Assembly: GCF_008831285.2 (NCBI RefSeq)
Contig: NC_045143.1
Coordinates: 21,702,302 to 21,766,301 of the forward strand
DNA: 64,000 nt
Direction of reading: 5' to 3'
Source: Nymphaea colorata
Lineage: Eukaryota; Streptophyta; Magnoliopsida; Nymphaeales; Nymphaeaceae
This document shows, in pieces, positions 47,240 to 59,613 of the stretch. A program made the translations under genes and the position numbers. A model generated the notes under the pieces. That model saw only the letters and a program-made list of their open reading frames with translations, did no database searches and was not told the DNA's origin. Position 1 is the stretch's first letter. Each line of letters starts with the position of its first letter.

Positions 47240-47915
47240 TTGAAGAAAGGCTCAATGTCAGTTATAGAATATATAGGCCGCATGAAACGGATCGCAAACC
47301 AGTTGATCATCATAGGAAGTGTCATTACCAATAAAGATAAAGTGCAGCAACTCATCAATGGTTTAGAGCTTGAGTTTGATATGCTAACTACAATGCTGCA
47401 ATGCCTTTCGAAGGTGCCCTATTTTGAAGAACTAAAGGCAAAGCTCCTCCAACATGAAAACAATATAGAACAAAGGGCAGAAGGGAATGAAGTTGTCAAT
47501 TCTCATTTAGTTCTTGCTACAGAGACTTCCTCAGGCTTTGGGCGATGGAGTGGTGGAAATCAGGGAGGCCGAGGCCCTGATCGATTTGTGCAGAGAGGAC
47601 GTAGAATTCTTTCTACACCCAACATATTAGGATCCAATCCAATAGTACATGGCATCAAAGAAGAGTAGCAGTACATGGCATCAAAGAAGAGTAGCTATTT
47701 CTTTCCACTGCAACAAACAGGGACATGTTAAGGCTGATTGTTGGCTCAATCCTCAAAACAAAGCAAAAGTAAATAAGGTAGAGAGTAAATCAGCCAGTCT
47801 TCAAGCTGTCAAAACGCCACTTGCAGAAGTACACCAATTCCTATTGTCAGCTTTATCAAAAAGGACCATTTGCAGAAATACAAGAGCTCTTATTGTTCGG
47901 CTTTATTGCAAATGA
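47240..47915 (+). pseudogene. Copia gag with zinc knuckle (broken)
   Basis: The frame 47240-47668 reads MKKGSMSVIEYIGRMKRIAN, LIIIGSVITNKDKVQQLING, LPYFEELKAKLLQHE-like sequence, the helical gag domain of copia elements, then a Gly/Arg-rich stretch. A 26-bp tandem duplication and a stop follow. The next frame (47649-47915) holds SFHCNKQGHVKADCW, a CCHC knuckle whose first Cys is replaced by Ser. Gag packages the element RNA. Confidence 0.8.
47644..47695. repeat. 26-bp perfect tandem duplication inside gag
   Basis: AGTACATGGCATCAAAGAAG plus AGTAGC occurs at 47644-47669 and again at 47670-47695 without change. It is not a multiple of three, so it shifts the frame. Confidence 0.97.
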
Positions 47916-48299
47916 TGATCAAGCAAGGTGAACAGAAAGAGTGGTATGTTGATTCAGGTCACACTTATTTTCATATTCTAAAAGGAGTAGTATTGTTACA
48001 GGAGATGGGAGCCCACCACCGTGTTGGTTGTGCCTATATTCCAATGTCCAAGTCTTCACTTCCTTTATCTAATGTCCTTGCTCCTAATATTAACAAGAAT
48101 ATTGTTTCTATTGCTAAACTTGTTAGTGATATGCATTATTTTATCAAATTCACTCATTTTTTTGTTTATGTTAAGGATCTTCAAACGAAGGAGACGTTCA
48201 TTGAGGGAGGGCAACGAGGAAACATGGACGTCTTCAAGGAAACTTCATCTTCAATTGGAGCTGTCTAAGTAGCCATTAGTGTCTTCGTCTTGAGAATCT

Positions 48300-48925
48300 T
48301 TGTCATGCAACCCTTGTTCTTCTTCAAACTCATTTCATTGTAATAAGCCAAACGTTTCACACAGTCTTTTAGGTCATTGTAGTCGGGAATTCATTGAAAA
48401 ACTCGTGTTCAATGGTCTTATCCCAAAATCTAGTTTGAATTTTCCTCCTAAGAATAAGGAGTGTTCAAGTTGTGAACTATGCAAGTCACATACTTTCCAA
48501 ACCATTTGAAATCATATATTCTGATGTTTGGGGCGTGCCCCTGTTCCTCTTTATTTGGGAGTCGGTACTATGTGGTTTTCATTGATTCTGATTCTTACTA
48601 TACATGGATATATTTCATGAAGCATAAGCATGAGGCATTTCAGATTTTTCGAGCCTTCTATTTTATGTTCAAGACCAAGTTTTCTTGTAACATTGTGCAC
48701 TTGCAATGTGATGGTGTTGGAGAGTTCTCGTCGCATGTCTTTATTTCCTTTCTTCGGGATAATGAGGTAAGTAGAGAAGTTTCTTGCCTGCATACTTCAC
48801 AAGAAAATAGGGTTACAGAGAGGAAACATAGGCATATTATAGAGAGCGCTATGACATGTTACATGATAGCCATGTACCTTTGGTTCTTTGCACAAAGGCT
48901 TTTCATACCTTGGTTCATGTTATAA
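48300..48925 (+). pseudogene. Copia GAG-pre-integrase and integrase core (broken)
   Basis: The frame 48300-48509 has HSLLGHCSREFIEKLV and CSSCELCKSHTFQ, the zinc-binding region before integrase (H...C-x2-C). The frame 48479-48925 has YYVVFIDSDSYYTWIYFMKH (first catalytic Asp of the DDE core), then LQCDGVGEFSSHVF (second Asp), then HTSQENRVTERKHRHIIESA, which holds the Glu position. A frameshift separates the two. Integrase inserts element DNA into the host genome. Confidence 0.8.
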
Positions 48926-49539
48926 ATCGCTTGCCTGTGTCAAGTTAGGATCATAAAGCCCCTTATTATATTTTATTTAGAGAACATCCATCTTATGATG
49001 AATTCTGTGTTTTTTGTTGTGTTTGCTATGTGCATATTGATTTGTCATTGAGGAATAAATTTCTCAGGATAAGATTGCAAAATGCAAGTTTGTAGGATAT
49101 GTTGGTGACTATAAAGGATATAAATGATATAATTTGGCTACCAGGTGCATCAAGACTTCGAGAAATGCTATTTTTAATGAGAATAATTTTGAGATGAATG
49201 CATCCTTTAGTATAATAGAATTGTATGACCCATGGATGAGTGCTGATCTTTTTGCTGGAATAGGGGCAGAATGTCATAAGACTTTTGATGATTTCAATGA
49301 TAACATGGATGAGGGTGACAACCAATTAAATGAATCACCACACTAAATATAACACTTTTCTAGACAGGTATACACTAGGAGAGGCAATGATGGAAAGCAG
49401 GCAAATACAAAGACTACAACTAGTGATTCTTCTCGGAGATCAGTGTAGGTTAAACAACCTATTCAATGATGGGTGAGTTATGATGTTTTTTCTCTTGACT
49501 TCAAGCTATTCATGTCTTAACTCATAAAGCAGAGTGAGC

Positions 49540-51110
49540 CCACTTACTTCAATCAAGATGATCAATCCAACTGTTGGATTGAAAGAATGAATGATGAAAT
49601 AGAAGCTCTTCATGAGGCACTTGGGAAGTTGTTCCATGCCCCAAATGGAAGAATGTTGTTGCTCTAAATGGGTTTATAAAATAAGGTATAAACCCGACAG
49701 TAGTATTGACAAATGTAAGGCTCGTCTTGTGGCTCTTAAATTCACCCAATAGTATGGTAAAAGCTATGATGAAACTTTTAGTTCAATGGTGAAGATGGCT
49801 ATCATTCATGTGATTATATCTTTGATAGTCAATCATGGATAAAAACTTAGTTAAATGGATATTAAAAATGCTTTTTTACATGGAGATTTAAAAGAGGAAG
49901 TCTATATGAAACAACTCCTTGGATGTATTGAAAACGATCCTAAAGCTTGAGCATGGAAATGGAGAGTTTTTGTATGGATTAAAATAGGCATGCCATTCTT
50001 GGTTTTGGAGCTTCTCCTCACAAGTTTAGAGTCATAGCTTTAGAAGGCTCTCTCTAGTTCATTCTCTTTTCGTTTATTAGAAGGCCAACATTCTTACTTT
50101 TCTCCTCATACATGTGGATGATATAGTAATCACTGGGAGTTCTAATGACCATGTGCATAAAGTTGAACAATTATTAATAAATACTTTCAAAATGAAGGAT
50201 CTAAGAGACTTAAGGTTTTTTTGTGGTGTGAAAGTTGATAGGCAATGGGAGACATGGATTCTTGGACAACAAAAGTATACTCTGGACCTCTTAGAGAAAA
50301 TAGGAATGTCTAATTGTGAACCAGTTAACACCCTGAGCATATTGCATCAGAGGTTGAGTTCAAAAGATGGAGAGCTTTGTACCAATCCTACACGATATCA
50401 CAGTATGGTTGGCATGTAGTACCTGACTTTCACTAGACCCAATATTGTTTATATTGTGAATCAGGTCTTAGTTTATGCATGTTGGGCGGGCTACATGGAG
50501 GTATTGTTTATATTGTGAATCAGGTCTTAGTTTATGCATGTTGGGCGGGCTACATGGAGGTTGTGAAGCATATTTTATGTTATTTAAAAAGAATCGCAAG
50601 AGTTGATGGTTAGATCAAGGTCATGAACTCCTTACCTATACAAATGTAGATCGGGTTGGAGGTCATGATGAGAAACGATTTGTATCTGGTTATTGTGTTT
50701 TCATTAGAAATAATTTAGTATCTTGGAGTAGTAGGAAGCAAACGGTAGTTGCATCAAATATAGAGGGAGAGTATAGATCATTGGTAGCAGGAACAACAGA
50801 AGCAACTTGGATTAGGCATTTATTGAATGATTTAGGAGAAGCTATAGCTCAGTCTACACTCCTATGTGAGTGCGATGAATATTGCCTTCAATCCTATCCA
50901 ACGCAGCACAATGAAACATATTGAGATTGAGCAGGGATCAACATTTTGTTCGTCAAAATGGTGAATTAAAAGAGAGAGAACTCTGTCACCTGAAGAAAGA
51001 AGATCAAACAACAAATGTATTTATAAAAGGACTGATAGAGCGACAATTTTAGTTATTGAAGAGCAAGTTGTATATGCTCAAAGACCCTATACAACTTGAG
51101 AGAGCGTATT
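49540..51110 (+). pseudogene. Copia reverse transcriptase and RNase H (broken)
   Basis: Reverse transcriptase begins with SNCWIERMNDEIEALHEA (about 49562), continues in several frames (KARLVA-like, then FLHGDLKEEVYM at about 49870), and carries the catalytic VDDIVITGSSNDHVHKVEQL at 50114. A 59-bp tandem duplication follows at 50444-50561. RNase H reads VDRVGGHDEKRFVSGYCVFI and SWSSRKQTVVASNIEGEYRS (50645-50790), with its catalytic Asp in NVDRVGG and Glu in IEGEY. The tail of the polyprotein ends near 51110. Confidence 0.8.
50444..50561. repeat. 59-bp perfect tandem duplication in copia RT
   Basis: ATTGTTTATATTGTGAATCA through GGGCTACATGGAGGT occurs at 50444-50502 and 50503-50561, identical. 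It encodes the RT segment IVYIVNQVLVYA twice and shifts the frame. Confidence 0.97.
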
Positions 51111-51150
51111 AAAATAGACAGCATTTTGGATCTGGGTCTGATCCAAAACA

Positions 51151-54100
51151 TGTGCCGAAACACTTATTAACGGCATACACTGTAATTTTTCTATTGTGTT
51201 ATTATACTTTAATCATCAATGTATTTTTTATGGTTCTTAATACAAGTTTAGGGGCAGCAGGCATGCCCTAAGTACAGCCTCATATTATCGTGCGCTTTCT
51301 TCTCCCTTATTCTGTATTTTCTGCACAAGTTGAACTGTGGTGAAATCAACGAGTGGCTCATACCAGAATTCTCACACATGGAAGGGCAACCAAATATGAT
51401 TGTTTTCACGGTTATGTGCCAGCTGCAACACGATCCTAAAAATACGAATACTCTACCGTTGATGTGCCTAAGTCAGAAAACCTCAACATCAAATGGCACG
51501 AAATCATAAACAAGATCAATACCCGCAATATCTAGAGAACTAGTTGAATCAAGTATAATCACGACCACAACCTGTTCACCGTCAATCAAAATAGAAGCAA
51601 ATCTATGTGGGGAATCACACCCGACTTATAGGAATACACAATGAGTAAGCTGAGCTCGAGCTGGACTCATACTTGAGTCGAGCTTTTTGAGGTGAGCTCA
51701 AGCTTGACTCAGCAAACCGAGTCTTCACTCGCACTCAACTAGTTTAAGCTCGTGTCACATGATTCATGTATACTTTTTTTCTTTAAATGAAAGTGAATAC
51801 TTTTTTTCTTCATGGTAGTATGTGCCATGCAAAATCATACACTATGATGAGAAGACACCACGCAAAACGTAGTCTATCATTACAAGTTTAAAAAAGGGTA
51901 AACAAATTGCCTTGGGGTTTGCTCAAGAAAATGAATGCTCTCTAGCTTGACCTGCAACATCACCTCTCGATAGAACTTATTGAAGTATCCTCCCTGCACC
52001 GGTCTCCATGAAAGATCGTGGGGTCTTGGGTGAAGAGGAAATAATGAAAGAGAATGGGGTCTCCTTCTCCAAAGAGGGAAAACAAGGAATCACTCCACAG
52101 GCCTTCAAGATCAAGAGCATGAAATGTTACAAGAATCCCCAAGATACAGCCCAAACCCTGGGCTTTATACCCGGAAGAGGCTGAAGACCCTCCTCCTTTC
52201 CCGCTGCTATGGGATCCAGGGCTGCTCTGTTCTGAGACCTAGGTGAGGAGCGTAGGCTTGGGCCCTTGAAACTTGGATCCGAGTTAGATCCAAGTTAAGG
52301 ATCAAATTTGCGGCAAAATCCAAGCTTGGTTATAAATGAAAATGATTATTTTGCTACCATGACTATCTTTTCATTCTATTTCACCTGTTCGAGCCCCATT
52401 TTGGGGCAAAGTTGGACCAAAATTTCATGAGGACTATTTCAACATATTATTGGAAGTTTAAACAATAAAAACAAAAGTACATGAAAAAGAAGTTAAAATA
52501 ATAATGCATTTCATGCTTTATCAACGAATATCCAATTGAGACCCAGTAAAGATATGACCTGATTAAATATGGATGATGGGTCTTATGTTAGTTGGGTGTG
52601 AAGCAAGCTTTAAAAAATAGAGTTCCTCATCCAAGATATAATGATGCAAAAATAAAATCTGATTAAGTCAAATTTGGTAAAAACTAAACCCAACCTGAAC
52701 CTGAACCTTTCATTTATATCGCCACCTCCACTCTACCAAGCTGGATTAAGCATATGTTGGTCAACATAACTAATTTGAAAAGAAGAAAAGTAATTGAAAC
52801 TCAATACTTGTCTGAAATATGACCACAGCTTGGATAACATTTTCAATTTGGATCGCATAGTTCTTTCATCTATACTTGCTTCTATACATGCTTCCAAGTC
52901 TGGCGCCGAAAACCCTTCACGTTTACCTTTTCTTGCAAAACTAGGACCAAACTATGTAAGCCCCGGAACAATATGACTTTTCCCCATAACTTCAAGGCCA
53001 TGAATAGAATAAAGCCGTCTGTTCTGCGAAGATCCAATTATTCCAGCCAAATGTATAAAAAGTGCAGTCGAAGATTATTAAAAAATGACAAAATACTCTA
53101 AATACCAAATTCTACTGGCGTTTAGTTCTGTCCATTACTTCTTTTTGTTTTAAAAGCATATCCACTTTCCAGAAATTTGCCACATAGTTGATCAGACTGA
53201 CAGGCTAGGAAAAGTTCGATTGTTAGTTCGATTCTTGTGGGTGCTATTTTAACACAAAAAATGATGGATGAATAACACTTTAGTTGATGAGTGTTTCAAT
53301 CTCCACCCAGCTTTCAAAACAGCTCACTTCATGACATTGGCCTTTTTGGGGTATTATCTCCCCCTTCCTTTGACATATATGAAGCAGAGTCCAAAGCAAT
53401 GATTGGCCTCCTAAAACCCTTAACTATTCGAGATTCACAACAGCTCAGCTCAAGGAGAAGATAAGTTCTGCACACCTTCCACATCATTCTTCCCATCAAC
53501 TCTTTTTTTTTTTTAGTAGTTGGCAGCCAGTCTTAACTAACGAGCCATTGGTTTCGTTAAGTAGGTAGCTTAGGCAAGCATGCATGCACGCACTTACAAA
53601 TGACGTCTGCCTCCGTCATGTAAAGGGAAAGATCACAAACAGAGGAAAACTGAATGGGGCCAAGTTTTGAGAAAGCTCGCATATGGTGCTACCGATAACG
53701 ATGCTTTTACGGCAATCAGAAGTCAAACATGTTTGGCAAATGCTGGCACGATATAATCCGCAAAGTTAGACTCACAGGTCCAACCCTAGCATGCATCCTT
53801 AACAAGGTGCTCTTCTTTAGTACTAAATCAACGGCGGCACAAAGGATCAGAAGACGATCTTGGCAGAATCACCAAATAAACAAACAAATGAAGTACAAAA
53901 CTTCTCAACTTCACTGCAGGCCAACCTCGATCGCCGGTTCATGTGCTCATGGAACAGAATTGGAGAGACACCTGCACCGGAGATTGGACACCTTAGAACC
54001 CTCGTCGGCCACAGCCAAGGGTTTTTCACTTGGTTAACTGAGCAGGCTGTGCAGTGTGTATTACTTGCATCCTTGGTTGATTATCTGGATCACTGTAACC

Positions 54101-54800
54101 ACAACCGTCCTTGACATTAATGTGGCTGCCCAACATACCACTCTCTCACTCTCTCTCTCTCGCTCTCTGAGGAGGCAAGCAGGCGATTCAGCTGGTTCCC
54201 ACTAGCTGTACCGCCCTCCTAAAACCATTGAGTTTTCCCTTTTGAAGATTCCAAAGCCATGGTTTTAAAATCCAAAATTTCCTAAAATCCTGGATTTATC
54301 AGCAAATCTAACCGCCCCTGCCTTAAATCCACGGCTACTAAACGCAGTCATAATGATATCCAGAGAACTCACATTATAACTTTTCTATTTCACATTTAAT
54401 CTTTTATAATCCTGTATATACCACGAAACTACATTAAAAGAGCAACGCCATATTCCATCCACTACAGGAGTTACATAATCAAAACATCTGACTGGAAGTA
54501 TTCATGCACAAGCGCATCATGAAACAGAGATGATCATCAAGGATTATAGTTCCAAAGGCGGTGGGAATCAACTCCAGAGCTGTAATGAATTTTCAAGTTC
54601 CTGTCGTAGAGAGAGTAGGAAGAAAAGAACATTTCAAATGAATTGGATATTCTAGGACTCCCATTTCCAGAAATGGCCTACAGCAGAACTCAATATGCAC
54701 TCAATCCCTAAAACAAGCAAATTTATTTCAATAATAAAGGAAATCAAAGCGAAGAGAAGCAGAACTCTGTCGAGTATTACTAAATCCCAGTCTTCCTAAC
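51151..54800. other. Non-coding stretch, probable LTR remnant then intergenic
   Basis: 51110-51310 is probably the start of the copia 3' LTR. 51650-51745 has repeated GAGCTCGAGCT/ACTCGAG words typical of dispersed plant repeats. 52200-52300 holds GATCCAAGTTA/GATCCGAGTTAG repeats. A T run lies at 53502-53513 and a (CT)n tract at about 54141-54169. No gene is evident; 53729-54114 open frames have no domain. Confidence 0.35.
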
Positions 54801-55321
54801 ACTAGCAGCAACAACTAAGACATTCACATAGGACCATCACAAACCATATGAACTAAAAGGCAACGTTAATTTGGCATGGGGAATAAAGTCTTCCAAGATG
54901 GGAGGGAAGTTGATTTCTTTGACGAAGAATTTGGCTTCTACTTTAGCCACCAACCGTTCACTCGATCTACATCTCAATTCTATGCAGTATGCAGTATGCA
55001 ACAAGTACATGCAGAGGACAGGGTTAAGGACAAACAGCAGAAAACACAATAGCAGACGGCAGAAAGCACAACGGCAGATGCAGAGAGAGAAAGGGTCAAC
55101 GTTAGCTCTTTCATAAGAGGGTGATCAAACTACACATAACCTACATTCCAAATTTTTACAATTTCTCCCTATCCCAAAACAAGCAAGAGAAATCCTAATA
55201 CTTCTTCTGTTTCAGGAGAAGTGGGGTGTGATTTCCATGTTTCCTCCTAATCACAGACCACACCTCGCTTACAAAGTTGCGTGAAATGGAAAACGGGAAA
55301 TTTAGCCTTCCGCCGTCGCCT
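54801..55321 (-). other. Downstream flank (likely 3' UTR) of the F-box gene
   Basis: About 0.5 kb following the stop codon of the F-box gene, transitioning from GC-rich coding to AT-rich sequence near 55260. A 3' UTR probably lies here. I could not fix a polyadenylation site. Short frames have no domain. Confidence 0.3.
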
Positions 55322-56470
55322 CTAGAAGGAATTCATCTCCAAGCAATAGGTCCGGCGTTTTGCCAAGGAGGCGGCCGCAGTCCGGAACGGCTCCTCGAAC
55401 GCCATGGATATCCAACCATCGCTCTCCTTCCCAACATGGTCGCTCGGACGGATGGCCATAAGAGTCGCTCCTTTCAACACCATTCCACCGGCCAATTCCA
55501 CATAGGGGGCGTACCAGAGCTTCATGTTCAACGCAGGGACCTGCGTGCGGTTAGAAGACGCAGAGACGTTCAGCGGCTTCACCCTCAATTCCTGCATCTG
55601 CTCCTTGTTCATGCAGAGAACCCCCTGCCCGTCGGAGTCCGTCAGGACCAGCCGCTCCAGAGTAGGGTGCTGGCAGATGATCTGTTGGAGAAGAAAATGC
55701 CTGGCAGAGGCGGCGATTAGGGCACTAATCGTCCATACGACCCTCAATTTAAGCCCGCCATTAGTGAAGAAACTCTCTGGGATGCTGCCACCATCGTCGG
55801 AAGACGGCACCGGCGATTCGCCCGAGTCGTCTTGCGGGACAACCCTGCTGGTCAGTTTCTTGGAGGAGGATGATGAGAAGGAGGAAGCTCCGAGGATGAC
55901 ACAGCTGTCAAGGGTGGAGCCGAAATCAGCCTTCCATTTGAGGAGGACGCCATCCTCGACGCCCAATTCGCCGCCAGGGAGGACGATACTGAGGGACTGG
56001 ATCTCGTTAAAGTTCTTGAGCACCTCCGTCGGAGAGTGGTGGGAGATCTCGGATAGGCTGCCAGCAGCGCTTGTGGCGGAAGAGGGCTTCTTTGGAGAGG
56101 AGGAAGAGGCGAGGATCTGAGTGAAGGTCTGGAAGGGCTTGAGGAAGAGAGGAACGAGGAGGAACTTTATCAAGTTGGAGAGCACGCCTTTGCCTTTGGG
56201 AGAGATGCAGGAGGAGTCATCGTCGGAGATCACGCAGTCGACCTTTATGAGGACGTTGTCGACCTGGCAGGCGAGAAGTTGGAAGCGCTTAGAGACGACG
56301 CAGCAGCGACCGAGGGCCTTGACATCGCCGATCTTGTTGAAGATGAGGAGGAGAAGCGAGTCTGGAAGGCGGTCGAAGTGGTCGGTGGCGTCGCCGCTAC
56401 TGGAGTAGGCGGCCGCCTTCCCCAATTGGTGTTTCCCGCCCGAGACGGGCAGATCTGCTCGGTAAGACAT
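55322..56470 (-). CDS. AUF1: F-box protein, AUF1/AUF2 family
   Basis: An intact single-exon frame of 382 residues ending in TAG. An N-terminal low-complexity leader (1-30) is followed by the F-box, about residues 31-72 (HFDRLPDSLLLLIFNKIGDV, KALGRCCVVSKRFQLLACQV). The rest matches the AUF (auxin up-regulated F-box) family by recognition: ISDDDSS, EISHHSPTEVLKNFNEIQSL, LPGGELGVEDGVLLKWKADF, GSTLDSCVILGASS, LRVVWTISALIAASARHFLL, LTDSDGQGVLCMNKEQMQEL, VPALNMKLWYAPYVEL and the end AKRRTYCLEMNSF. F-box proteins bind SKP1 and give an SCF ubiquitin ligase its substrate choice. In Arabidopsis AUF1 is linked to root auxin and cytokinin responses (family knowledge). It is somewhat longer than my recollection of the Arabidopsis proteins because of Ser-rich inserts. 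The start ATG at 56470 is the first in frame and precedes the conserved part. It is GC-rich relative to its surroundings, with no breaks; most likely functional. It could be AUF2 rather than AUF1. Confidence 0.9.
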   Translation of the reverse strand: MSYRADLPVSGGKHQLGKAAAYSSSGDATDHFDRLPDSLLLLIFNKIGDVKALGRCCVVSKRFQLLACQVDNVLIKVDCVISDDDSSCISPKGKGVLSNLIKFLLVPLFLKPFQTFTQILASSSSPKKPSSATSAAGSLSEISHHSPTEVLKNFNEIQSLSIVLPGGELGVEDGVLLKWKADFGSTLDSCVILGASSFSSSSSKKLTSRVVPQDDSGESPVPSSDDGGSIPESFFTNGGLKLRVVWTISALIAASARHFLLQQIICQHPTLERLVLTDSDGQGVLCMNKEQMQELRVKPLNVSASSNRTQVPALNMKLWYAPYVELAGGMVLKGATLMAIRPSDHVGKESDGWISMAFEEPFRTAAASLAKRRTYCLEMNSF

Positions 56471-56559
56471 CTGCGGACGAGGTGGGTGCTGCTCAAAACC
56501 CCCTCTGTAGGTAACAGCAGTGATGCTGGTGGTAGAAACCAGAGGGAGAGAGAGAGATC

Positions 56560-56740
56560 CGCAATCTAGGGTTTGGAAGGATGTGGGAATCGAAATATGG
56601 AAGAGGTTTTCTGATCTTTTTCCCTTGTCCAGTTGCTTTTCTTCAGAAAATTGAGAGAGAGAGAGAAAGGGGCAGAAAGGGGGAGGAAGAGGGCTGGTGA
56701 GACGATTCTCTCTAGGGTTTCTTATACGTAAAGGAGAATA
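56560..56740 (-). promoter_or_regulatory. Promoter/5' UTR region of the F-box gene
   Basis: On the minus strand, ACGTATAAGAAACCCTAGAG (about 56712-56731) combines a TATA-like TATAAG with an AAACCCTA telo-box, a motif common near plant transcription starts. A second AAACCCTA lies at about 56566-56573, and a CT-rich run (56650-56666) lies between. This gives a predicted 5' leader of about 230 bases. Typical of a broadly expressed gene, by inference. Confidence 0.45.
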
Positions 56741-59230
56741 AATAAGAAAAAGTGGTTTTTAAAGGGGTGAAAGGGAGAACCACAAAGGAGTCTTCATTTT
56801 CCTTTTAATTTCCTTATCCCCAGTTCCTTCTTTTCGCGTGTTGTGCAATAGGAAAGGAAGGACATAGGGACATCGGACACGCATCATATTGATCACTTGC
56901 TGGATCTGAAGATAAAAGACACGGTGATCATTGGCGATCCCCTTTTGCTATAAATTAAACATCTTTTTTAGAGAGAGGGAGAGAGAGAATGGCAGTCCAC
57001 TGCAAAAGTCAAGCTTGATCTGGTGGTGTATAAGACAAACATTTATACACCGTTCTGTCATAAATAAGGTTCTTGGAAACATCACAACTAAGAAATCTTT
57101 TGATATCTTTTTCAAAACAGTATTTTTCCTTAGAAATACTTGGAATATGATTGCATGAAGATCCTAAGAACATATATAGAGGTAAAAAGGGACATCTACC
57201 ATTTGGTGATTTAATTAGGTTCAAGGTCTTCCAGCTAGGAAAACTTCGAGTGCGAAGTTAAGTAGATGGGACGTTATCAGATATCACACTAAATTTTAAA
57301 TTAGATTTCTAGGCGATAAAAGAAATTCATGAATAGTTTAGTAAACAAATTTAATTTCAGGGCTGAATCTTCTTCCCAACAAATTTGATAGATATTTGTA
57401 TTTGATTGCACGTAAAAATTTGAATTAGTATTTCGTATCTCAACAACTGAATTCGAACGACTCTCAACACGATATCCGGTATACGAGTTTGATATGATTG
57501 TACCAGAATCCAATTCATTTACATTCCCTAGGTCCAATGCTAGAGAATATATCTCTTGGCATAATTGGCAGAGAATCTACCAGAGCCAGCCCATGCGAAA
57601 AAAAAAACTATGAAATTCATAAAACAATTTACACATTAGAAGCCTCTTTCGTTGCAAATCCAGAAAAATATTTTTCTGATTTTTTAGTTCCTCAGTTTTC
57701 AAAAAGCTGATTTTCCATTTTTCAGGAAAGTGTAGTGTTCGATAAATCTTGAAAATCTAGAAAATAAAATCTGACTTTTATTTTCCTTCTATTTGGATGA
57801 ACCTATGGAATTTGAAAATAAATCTCACTCTATCTCTCCCTCTCTCTCCAAATAATAAGACGAGACTTGAGATGCATTTCTTCTTCCTTCACAAAAGCCA
57901 AAATCCATGAAAAAAGACAACAAACAATAAAACATATAACCACACATCCACATGGCACCAAATCCTGCGACGAGCGATCTTAATAGAGGGCGAGCACCAA
58001 ATTTTGCATGATGCCCACATTTCAAACTATGACGTGATTTCTTGACTTTATTGAATCACATGTAACACAGAACTCTGGTAGCATAAAAAAGAAAACCATC
58101 AAAGTGGAATACTCAGATGGCACTGTTTGCTAAATCTCAATTTCAAACTAAACCATGCTAATATGCTACAGCTTGCACAGAAAAATGCCATCATCATCGC
58201 TAGCTTCTGCTCAATAATGAAAATATGGAACCAACATGCAAGTCATAACAGTAAAAAGATTGTAGTAATGTCATCATAACAGTAACAGTAAGGCAGCATA
58301 TAGATTTGCATTAATTGTAATCGTTTCATCAACAAGACTTCTTTCAAATGGAACTGTAACAGTCAATTACTGCTAGAAGGCACAATCTTCTGCGCATCAA
58401 AATGGAGGTCACAAAAGGAAAAACAAAATATCCATCGGAACTACTGGTTCGAGAGAAAGAAAGCCAGAGTTTCATCACAGAATGAATCTCTACCTGCAAA
58501 GTATGGAAAAATGATTTAGTCTCATACCAAATAAGAACAAAAAAATAAAGAATTGAAAGTATGCTTGACTCAGTTGCAGCAACACCAAAAATTCAAATTT
58601 CAAAAAAGTCAAGAATAGACCATAATTAAGAATTTTGACAGAAAAAGGATCCCTGGAAACTGTTAGCCATTTTCGTGCGCTTATGGAATATTATATCATG
58701 ACTATTCAAACTTTAAACAAGAAAGTGCCTGTGTTGTTTGTTAAAATCACTTGAAGCAATAACTTGCCTCGCAGCAATATATTGACTTAAAAATGAATGT
58801 TTATCGAGTTTTTTTTTTTTTTTTAAGTCCCTTTGGATCAGCGGTGAAGGAAAAACAATGCACTTTGATGCAGAAGACAGAAGGTACATTCAATTTCAGG
58901 CCACAACAGCTCCTACAAATTGTGGTTAGGTACAATATTTACCTCTTGAACCCTTGCCTGTTACAACATAAATTCCACCATAAATTCTTGTTAAAAATGC
59001 AGATTTGGGTTAAATGGTGTTAATGTGTTGGAGAATGCGACCTATGCTAGATCTTATGATACTGATCATCAATCAAGGCTTCTTACAAAAGCAACCACAG
59101 CGACGGCAGAAATCAGGTGATACCAGCCACTGTTAGGAGTAGAGTGAACATTGAACTACATGTAAATTAGGACAATTCATTTTACATGTATGAACAGAAA
59201 AATGAAGGTTGACAGCTGCATGGCCTTAGC
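56741..59230. other. Intergenic, no gene seen
   Basis: AT-rich upstream region of the F-box gene. Short GA tracts occur near 56970-56988. The open frames here (for example 57009-57224 and 57825-58025, minus) show no domain. A T run lies at 58809-58824. Confidence 0.4.
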
Positions 59231-59613
59231 CTATGTCACATGGGTGCGGGTACGGTACTGATTCGGACACGGTAATTTTGAAAATTGTGAGTACGCGGGT
59301 ACGGCAAATTTTATATTCTCAAAAATGATAAAATGAAAAAAAAAAAGAATTAATGGTTCACACTTATAATGCCATAAGAAAGTCTCATACAAAACACAAA
59401 CAAAACATTGTTTATCATAAAATGGGGAGAAAATATAGAATCTCAGTGGAAGGGAAATATAAAAGAAGGGAAAAATCAAAATTAGAGACAAAATTAAGTT
59501 TGAAAATATGATTCTAAATGTTTCAAAATGCAGCCGTACCCACGCACCCATGTCGCCGTACCCACGTACCAACACCGGTACCTAGGCAAATTACATGTAC
59601 CCATGTCACATAG
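59231..59613. mobile_element. CTATGTCAC-family MITE, copy 3 (hAT-like)
   Basis: It starts CTATGTCACATGGGT, and its last 15 bases reverse-complemented read CTATGTGACATGGGT (14/15). It is flanked by GCCTTAGC (59223-59230) and ACCTTAGC (59614-59621), 7 of 8. Subterminal GGTACGG/CCGTACC words are arranged in inverted orientation; the middle is AT-rich. Non-coding; the minus-strand 114-codon frame across it is a by-product. Confidence 0.85.

Larger units (their letters stand above)
47110..51150 (+). mobile_element. Decayed Ty1/copia retrotransposon, plus strand
   Basis: Modules in order: gag (47150-47620), zinc knuckle (about 47700-47750), protease region (about 47940-48120), GAG-pre-integrase (48340-48500), integrase core (48500-48900), reverse transcriptase (49540-50580) and RNase H (50640-51000). 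The protein ends near a purine tract CTTGAGAGAGCG at about 51098-51109 with TATTAAAATAGAC after it, where the 3' LTR would begin. Many stops and frameshifts and two short tandem duplications break it. No 5' LTR or primer site was found before gag, so the 5' end seems truncated. Confidence 0.85.

Noticed and set aside
55277-56569. Long plus-strand and other-frame ORFs over the F-box gene
   Set aside because: Shadows of the GC-rich minus-strand coding sequence; none has a domain.
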